A stretch of 64,000 bases of DNA from Gordonibacter sp034932485 (lineage in GTDB: Bacteria; Actinomycetota; Coriobacteriia; Coriobacteriales; Eggerthellaceae): assembly GCA_034932485.1 (NCBI GenBank), contig JAYFOQ010000019.1:62001-126000 (forward strand). Reading direction: 5' to 3'. Positions 59,648-64,000 of this stretch are shown here, piece by piece. Under the pieces are notes generated by a model that was given only the letters and a program-made list of their open reading frames with translations, was not told where the DNA came from and made no database searches. The first letter of the stretch is position 1. The number at the start of each line of letters is the position of its first letter. The position numbers and the translations under genes were made by a program.

Positions 59648-61543
59648 CTACCAATACTTCCGATAGCGTTCTTGCAACCCCTCAAGGGGCACGCTCACCT
59701 CGATAAGAGAAATACCTGGAATACCCAACAAACCCCGGTAGGCCTCATCAAACGCAGAAATGGTATCAACCGCACGATAAGGCACGCCAAAAGCTTGCGC
59801 AATGGCCGCAAAGTTAACATCTTGCGGCGTAAGAAACAAACGCTCAAAGTAAGAATCGCTTGACTGTTGGGGCAGCATATCGAAAATAGCGCCACCGTTA
59901 TTATTGAGCAGCACGATAACAATACTAGGCGCAGGGCCACCCTCGGCGCGCTGCACGCGTAGTTCGCGTTGCAGCGCAAGCGCGTTCACGTCATGCAACA
60001 AAGACAAGTCCCCTACAAGCAACGTAGTTTGGTCGAAGCATTGCGCCGCCCCCAAAGCGGTAGAAACCGTACCATCAATGCCGTTCAGCCCGCGGTTACA
60101 CAGCACCGCCAAACGCTTATTGCTTTTCAAATAGAACGTATCCAAGGCACGAACGCTCATGGAATTGGCTACAAACAAACACGACTCAGCAGGCGCTAAC
60201 TCAACGGTACGACGCACAAATGCGCCTTCAAAATCCCTCTTCACTACGTCAACGCGCGCTATACGCTCACGGGCATCATTATTGGCGGTAACCCATGCCG
60301 CAGAGAACATACGCTGCTCTTCTGAAGCAGGGCCATCAAGACTGAAGGAGCGCACAAAGTCGACGGGGGTACAAGCCACGAAAACATCGGTAGCTGTATT
60401 GAAATCACGTGTTTCAAACGGATCAACCACCATAGTAAACAGACACGCTTTAGCAAGCGCTGCGGTTGCACGCTTTGAAACCGGATACCGCCCGAAACGA
60501 ATGACCGCATCGGGCAAAGGAGGCTCTCCCACCGATCCAAACACCGAATCGTAGTTGTCGATAACAGTACGATCGTCAATACTGCGCAACCCCGACAGTG
60601 GGTCAGCAAAAAGCAGGAACTCGTTTGACCGAGCCCACGATACCAATTCACGTGCTTCGCTTTCGGTACGCGCACTCCCCTCACCGGCCAATACGATAGT
60701 GCGGCAACCCCGCAACAGCGCACAAAGACTATCCTTGTCGTCAATAATCTGCACCTGCGTGCGTATGCGCGGACGCAAGACACTCTCGCTGTTGCGCGCC
60801 GATTCGAACAACCCCCCAACCGTCAAATCTGGCTTCAGTGGTTCATCGAAGGGAAAGTTTATCTGTACCGGCCCGCCCTCGCAGGCCCCCGCAATGTAAG
60901 CGTTTTCAACAGCGTTACCACTCGGCACACCAAGTGGCGCAGCCGCAATACACGCCTCGCGCGCAGCCTGCCGAGCAAAAGCCGCAGCTTTCTCGCCTGC
61001 AGCAGGCAGCGGCATCTGCCGAAATGCACGTACGTGATCGCCGAACGCCTTCACCTGATCACAGGTTTGCGGGGCCCCTAATCCTTGCAAGCGTGGCGGC
61101 CGATCACCGGATAGTATGAGCAAGGGAACCCGCGATGACTCAGCTTCCATTACCGCCGGATAATAGTTGGCCACCGCCGTGCCCGAAGTACAAATAAGCG
61201 CTACCGGGCAACCGCTCGCCTTCGCCAAACCCAGCGCAAAGAAAGCAGCTCCGCGCTCATCCACATCAACAAACAGCCTCAACCTATTGGGGTGTCGCCG
61301 TGACAATTCGTAAGCACACATAGCCAACGGCGTGGAACGCGACCCCGGGCTAACCACCACTTCGCGCACGCCCCAGCGAGTCAATTCATCGAAGAAAGCG
61401 CCCAGAAACAGGGCTGTGCAAGCGGGCAGCGTTTTCGTCGCATCCGGCTGTTGCGTTTCCGAATTTTCTGCTCGATCGGCAATTGTCACGTCGTTATCCT
61501 CCGAGCCCGTAAGGGCATGCCGAAACACCATTGCGTCGCCCAT
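59648..61543 (-). CDS. menD: 2-succinyl-5-enolpyruvyl-6-hydroxy-3-cyclohexene-1-carboxylate synthase
   Basis: Thiamine-diphosphate enzyme of 631 residues from ATG 61543 (AAAGGAG upstream, inside the end of menF); the TTG at 61567 is less likely. Conserved blocks are the N-terminal VVSPGSRSTPLAMCAYEL, LSGDRPPRLQGLGAPQTCDQ and the C-terminal LCNRGLNGIDGTVSTALG, GDLSLLHDVNAL and NNNGGAIF. Length is normal apart from an N-terminal extension of about 40 residues. The start codon lies 5 nt after the menF stop. Confidence 0.95.
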   Translation of the reverse strand: MGDAMVFRHALTGSEDNDVTIADRAENSETQQPDATKTLPACTALFLGAFFDELTRWGVREVVVSPGSRSTPLAMCAYELSRRHPNRLRLFVDVDERGAAFFALGLAKASGCPVALICTSGTAVANYYPAVMEAESSRVPLLILSGDRPPRLQGLGAPQTCDQVKAFGDHVRAFRQMPLPAAGEKAAAFARQAAREACIAAAPLGVPSGNAVENAYIAGACEGGPVQINFPFDEPLKPDLTVGGLFESARNSESVLRPRIRTQVQIIDDKDSLCALLRGCRTIVLAGEGSARTESEARELVSWARSNEFLLFADPLSGLRSIDDRTVIDNYDSVFGSVGEPPLPDAVIRFGRYPVSKRATAALAKACLFTMVVDPFETRDFNTATDVFVACTPVDFVRSFSLDGPASEEQRMFSAAWVTANNDARERIARVDVVKRDFEGAFVRRTVELAPAESCLFVANSMSVRALDTFYLKSNKRLAVLCNRGLNGIDGTVSTALGAAQCFDQTTLLVGDLSLLHDVNALALQRELRVQRAEGGPAPSIVIVLLNNNGGAIFDMLPQQSSDSYFERLFLTPQDVNFAAIAQAFGVPYRAVDTISAFDEAYRGLLGIPGISLIEVSVPLEGLQERYRKYW

Positions 61544-61547
61544 AGAG

Positions 61548-62819
61548 CTACGCACTCCTTTCCTCAACTGAGCCTCCGTCGAATGCGTTCAGAATTGTTT
61601 TCAACTTCATGCCTATCTCGTCGTATTCGTCATCGGCTACGCTTCCGGCCACAATTCCGCATCCGGCATACACCCAGCCTATCTCGCCATCAAATACTCC
61701 CGTGCGCAACGCTACCGAGAACTCACCGTTACCCGCTCCGTCGACATAACCACATGCACCGGCAAAAAAGCCGCGATTGTATGCTTCGATCGAGCGCAAC
61801 AGCATCTTAGCCTCGCCCACCGGCGTACCCGCCACAGCAGGAGTCGGGTGCAGGTCACCTTTTATCTCCCACAAATCAACGCCCTCCAAAATGCGCGCTC
61901 GTGCTGGAGTATAAAGATGCTGCACATGAGTAAGGGGAAGAATGCCTGGTTCAGCCGCAATGTCTACGTCATAACACGTACGATTAAACACCTCACGGAT
62001 AAACTGCACCACGTAATCATGTTCGGCACGATTTTTCTCGTCGGCCATCAGCTCATTGGATAGTCGTTCGCGATCTGCCTCAGAACTGCCGGCTGGGCAG
62101 GTGCCCGCAAGGCACATACTCTCTACGCTGGTTCCTTGCTTGCGCACAAGCAGCTCAGGAGTACATCCGCAAAAGAACACGTCTGCATAGCGATACAGCA
62201 GCACCGTGCCACGTGCATCCCCGTCAATGAGATTAACCAACAGATCTTTGGAAGAGAAGGGCCTGTCGGCCAACAACTTTTGACGACGTGACAACACCAC
62301 CTTATCAACTCGTTTGTCTTCGATGGTTGAAAGCCCCGCCCGCACAGCTTCACGCCACGCCTCGCGGGAATCTGGCTCCAACGTATAGGAAATAGTCTCA
62401 CGCTGCCGCGACGGAGCGGCCAACGCTTGGCGCACAAACCGCGAAACACGACCCGCGTATACTGGCCCCAGCGAATTCACCTGCAAAAGTCTGCCGTGTT
62501 CGTTCTCAATAAGCACCACTTCGGGCAGCATAAATCGCAAAAGCGGAAACGCCTCGAATAGCTCGTCGGCAGGTGCCGGATTTTCTGCATCGAAACGGTT
62601 GAATGAGAAGAAAATAGGTGGCTGAGCAATGTCGCCCTCCACCTCGTATTCCATTTCATCCAGAGACGGCAAGGCAATGCAGCGGCCGAGCCCCATATAA
62701 CGACACGCCCGTGCCTTGTCGTAGTAGACGAACTGGTCGGTAAAGCCCTTCTGAAGCGAGCAGAACGCATCAACAATATCGGCCTCAATAGCCTGCGAAA
62801 GCGAATAGATTTTCGTCAT
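61548..62819 (-). CDS. menF: Isochorismate synthase
   Basis: Chorismate-utilising enzyme of 423 residues, the first committed step to menaquinone. Conserved elements are KVVLSRR, GCTPELLVRK, LAGTCPAGSSEADRERLSNELMADEKNRAEHDYVV, LHPTPAVAGTPVGEA and FFAGACGYVDGAGNGEFSVALRTG. The start at ATG 62819 has no good Shine-Dalgarno, but it lies 6 nt after the stop of a small ORF, which suggests translational coupling. First large gene of the menF-D-H-B-EC cluster. Confidence 0.94.
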   Translation of the reverse strand: MTKIYSLSQAIEADIVDAFCSLQKGFTDQFVYYDKARACRYMGLGRCIALPSLDEMEYEVEGDIAQPPIFFSFNRFDAENPAPADELFEAFPLLRFMLPEVVLIENEHGRLLQVNSLGPVYAGRVSRFVRQALAAPSRQRETISYTLEPDSREAWREAVRAGLSTIEDKRVDKVVLSRRQKLLADRPFSSKDLLVNLIDGDARGTVLLYRYADVFFCGCTPELLVRKQGTSVESMCLAGTCPAGSSEADRERLSNELMADEKNRAEHDYVVQFIREVFNRTCYDVDIAAEPGILPLTHVQHLYTPARARILEGVDLWEIKGDLHPTPAVAGTPVGEAKMLLRSIEAYNRGFFAGACGYVDGAGNGEFSVALRTGVFDGEIGWVYAGCGIVAGSVADDEYDEIGMKLKTILNAFDGGSVEERSA

Positions 62820-62825
62820 ATTAAG

Positions 62826-62969
62826 CTACCGAGCCGAACCATAGTAGGAATAGAAACCTTGGCAAATCTTTTTTTGCTCGGCACCTAACTCCAGGCTGTC
62901 GGCCTCATATTCTGCAGCAAGCACTTCATGGTAGATTACCTTTAGTAGTGTGGTTTTTGCCTTACTCAC
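62826..62969 (-). CDS. Small ORF of 47 residues upstream of menF
   Basis: Unrecognised small protein, not of a known family to me. GTG 62969 has GGAGG 6 nt upstream, and the frame ends in TAG just 6 nt before the menF start. The product is soluble and charged (MSKAKTTLLKVIYHEVLAAE, then EADSLELGAEQKKICQGFYS), mostly helical, with one Cys. The strong ribosome site contrasts with the lack of one at menF, so ribosomes finishing here probably start menF. It could be a functional small protein or only a translational lead-in. Confidence 0.6.
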   Translation of the reverse strand: MSKAKTTLLKVIYHEVLAAEYEADSLELGAEQKKICQGFYSYYGSAR

Positions 62970-63209
62970 AAGCGCCTCCGTCCACGTCGCCTGCATCGAC
63001 GCGCCGAATCGTTAACAAATATACGAATGCATCGCATTCTAGCACGACACCCTTTATACTAACCCACAGGTATCAGCTCACGCACATGCTACGCTTGCCG
63101 GCTGCTCTAATCTCCGCAATAGAGAGGGCTATAACAAGAAGAAGACGCACAGCATGCCGAGAGAATCTCGTCATGCAAGATACTTGAAAGTCTTCGAGAA
63201 AGGTGAACC

Positions 63210-63674
63210 ATGAAAAAGTTTCTCAGCGAATTCAAGGATTTCATCAATAAAGGAAGCGTGATGGATCTCGCTGTAGCAGTTGTCATCGGCGCAGCGTTTA
63301 CCGCCATCGTCAACTCAGTAGTTTCAGACCTTATTACACCGCTCATCTCAGCCATCATTGGTGGTGTCGATTTCGCCAACATGAAATGGTACATCCCCAT
63401 TGGCGAGGGTGGATCTGCTATCGCGTACGGCAACTTTATCAACGCTGTTATTCAGTTCTTCATCATTGCGCTGGTTGTATTCCTCGTCGTAAAAACCCTG
63501 AACAAAGCGCGTACGTTGGCAAGTCGCGGTGAGATTATCGAAGAAAAGAAAGCTCCCCTGTGCCCTTACTGTCTCGAAGAAGTTGCAGAGGGTGCTACAC
63601 GCTGCCCCCACTGCACCGCCGAATTGCCTGAAGCCGCCCGATCCACCGTGATATCAGCGCAGCCGGTTAAATAG
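63210..63674 (+). CDS. mscL: Large-conductance mechanosensitive channel with zinc-ribbon tail
   Basis: MscL of 154 residues that opens under membrane tension. The N-terminal amphipathic helix and first membrane helix (FKDFINKGSVMDLAVAVVIGAAF) and the second helix (about 76-97) are typical. After the usual C-terminal helix, four cysteines appear at 118, 121, 132 and 135 (CPYC, x10, CPHC), a rubredoxin-like zinc ribbon not found in E. coli MscL (136 residues). AGAAAGG precedes the ATG. It converges with the LuxR gene, with stop codons 1 nt apart. Confidence 0.93.
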   Translation: MKKFLSEFKDFINKGSVMDLAVAVVIGAAFTAIVNSVVSDLITPLISAIIGGVDFANMKWYIPIGEGGSAIAYGNFINAVIQFFIIALVVFLVVKTLNKARTLASRGEIIEEKKAPLCPYCLEEVAEGATRCPHCTAELPEAARSTVISAQPVK

Positions 63675-63675
63675 C

Positions 63676-64000
63676 CTAAGTGCTCTCGAGGGGAATTGAG
63701 AGCACTTCTTCTTCAGTCGAGAACATCTTTTCTTGCTTTGCCACAAATGCCCTTAAATCACTCTCCGAATGCAGATCGAGCTTTCCGTACAAGTTATGCA
63801 GATGGGTCTTGATAGTGTTGGGGGTAATAAACAATTCCTCCGAGATAGCCTTGCGCGTTTTTCCCATCACAATGCTGTACATAATCTCAAGTTCGCGTTG
63901 CGTCAAACCGAAATCTTGAGCAATAATTTCACAGCTACGGTACGCGTCAGTGGTCGCACCCGGATCTCCCGGCCGGACAAACCCCCACCCTGTTTTCAAG
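63676..64000 (-). CDS. LuxR-family regulator, C-terminal part only
   Basis: The gene continues past the right edge; 107-108 codons are visible. Residues from LTQRELEIMYSIVMGKTRKAI to IKTHLHNLYGKLDLHSESDL form a LuxR/GerE helix-turn-helix. The part before it (RPGDPGATTDAYRSCEIIAQDFG) looks like the linker that follows the membrane sensor in the regulator at 36889-38271, so the same architecture is likely. A TTG at 63999 is in frame but is unlikely to be the start. Confidence 0.88.
   Translation of the reverse strand, partial: LKTGWGFVRPGDPGATTDAYRSCEIIAQDFGLTQRELEIMYSIVMGKTRKAISEELFITPNTIKTHLHNLYGKLDLHSESDLRAFVAKQEKMFSTEEEVLSIPLEST
63678..63707. terminator. Terminator overlapping the ends of mscL and luxR
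   Basis: AAGTGCTCTC at 63678-63687 pairs with GAGAGCACTT at 63698-63707, followed on the plus strand by CTTCTTC. It lies inside the last codons of the convergent LuxR gene. Confidence 0.65.

Overview
The window looks like chromosome of an anaerobic actinobacterium of the class Coriobacteriia, family Eggerthellaceae. The evidence is the gene content: a classical menaquinone pathway, a Tat-exported molybdopterin reductase operon, a Tat/lipoprotein flavin reductase with a multihaem cytochrome c, LuxR-type regulators with a polytopic membrane domain, an aldehyde ferredoxin oxidoreductase and pyruvate:ferredoxin oxidoreductase. Base composition by eye is near 50% G+C, lower than most of that family, so a Cryptobacterium-like member is a guess I cannot test here.

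Layout, left half. 1-5.3 kb: an ECF importer (S component, duplicated ATPase, T component), the start of an ABC exporter-type half transporter, and a divergent AraC regulator. 5.6-9.9 kb: three exported proteins ending in a 952-residue BspA-type leucine-rich-repeat surface protein. 10.06-10.14 kb: initiator tRNA. 10.4-14.9 kb: a polytopic membrane protein resembling the sensor half of a LuxR regulator but without the DNA-binding half, then a MacB-like ATPase-permease fusion. 15.0-22.8 kb: a five-gene molybdoenzyme operon facing away from an aldehyde ferredoxin oxidoreductase, with nested inverted repeats between them. 23-28 kb: leuS, then an FHA protein and a Ser/Thr kinase. 28.3-33 kb: a cluster of VapBC, YaaA, a DUF4143 ATPase under a tandem palindrome, and an XRE/zeta toxin pair.

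Layout, right half. 33.3-38.3 kb: a visibly G+C-richer respiratory module (hexahaem cytochrome lipoprotein, beta-helix-like lipoprotein, Tat flavoprotein, divergent LuxR regulator). 38.3-42.5 kb: a PfkB kinase and a 2-oxoacid:ferredoxin oxidoreductase with fused gamma-delta subunits. 42.7-45.0 kb: a flippase-like protein and a GNAT acetyltransferase. 45.2-48.4 kb: a phenylacetate-CoA ligase-like gene, a free-standing LysR effector domain and a divergent full-length LysR. 48.5-54.5 kb: guaB, an amidohydrolase, a CNNM/CorC transporter and an APC permease. 54.6-63.0 kb: the menaquinone genes, in transcription order a 47-residue small ORF, menF, menD, menH, menB and a menE-menC fusion. 63.2-64 kb: an MscL channel with a zinc-ribbon tail and the C-terminal half of a LuxR regulator.

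Taken together the genes suit an anaerobe that lives on amino or organic acids. POR and AOR supply reduced ferredoxin, menaquinone links donors to exported reductases, and LuxR sensors select the acceptor. The least explained items are the free-standing LysR effector domain, the kinase/FHA pair, the DUF4143 palindromes, the anchorless leucine-rich-repeat locus and the nested repeats beside the AOR gene. I saw no CRISPR array, insertion sequence or prophage.
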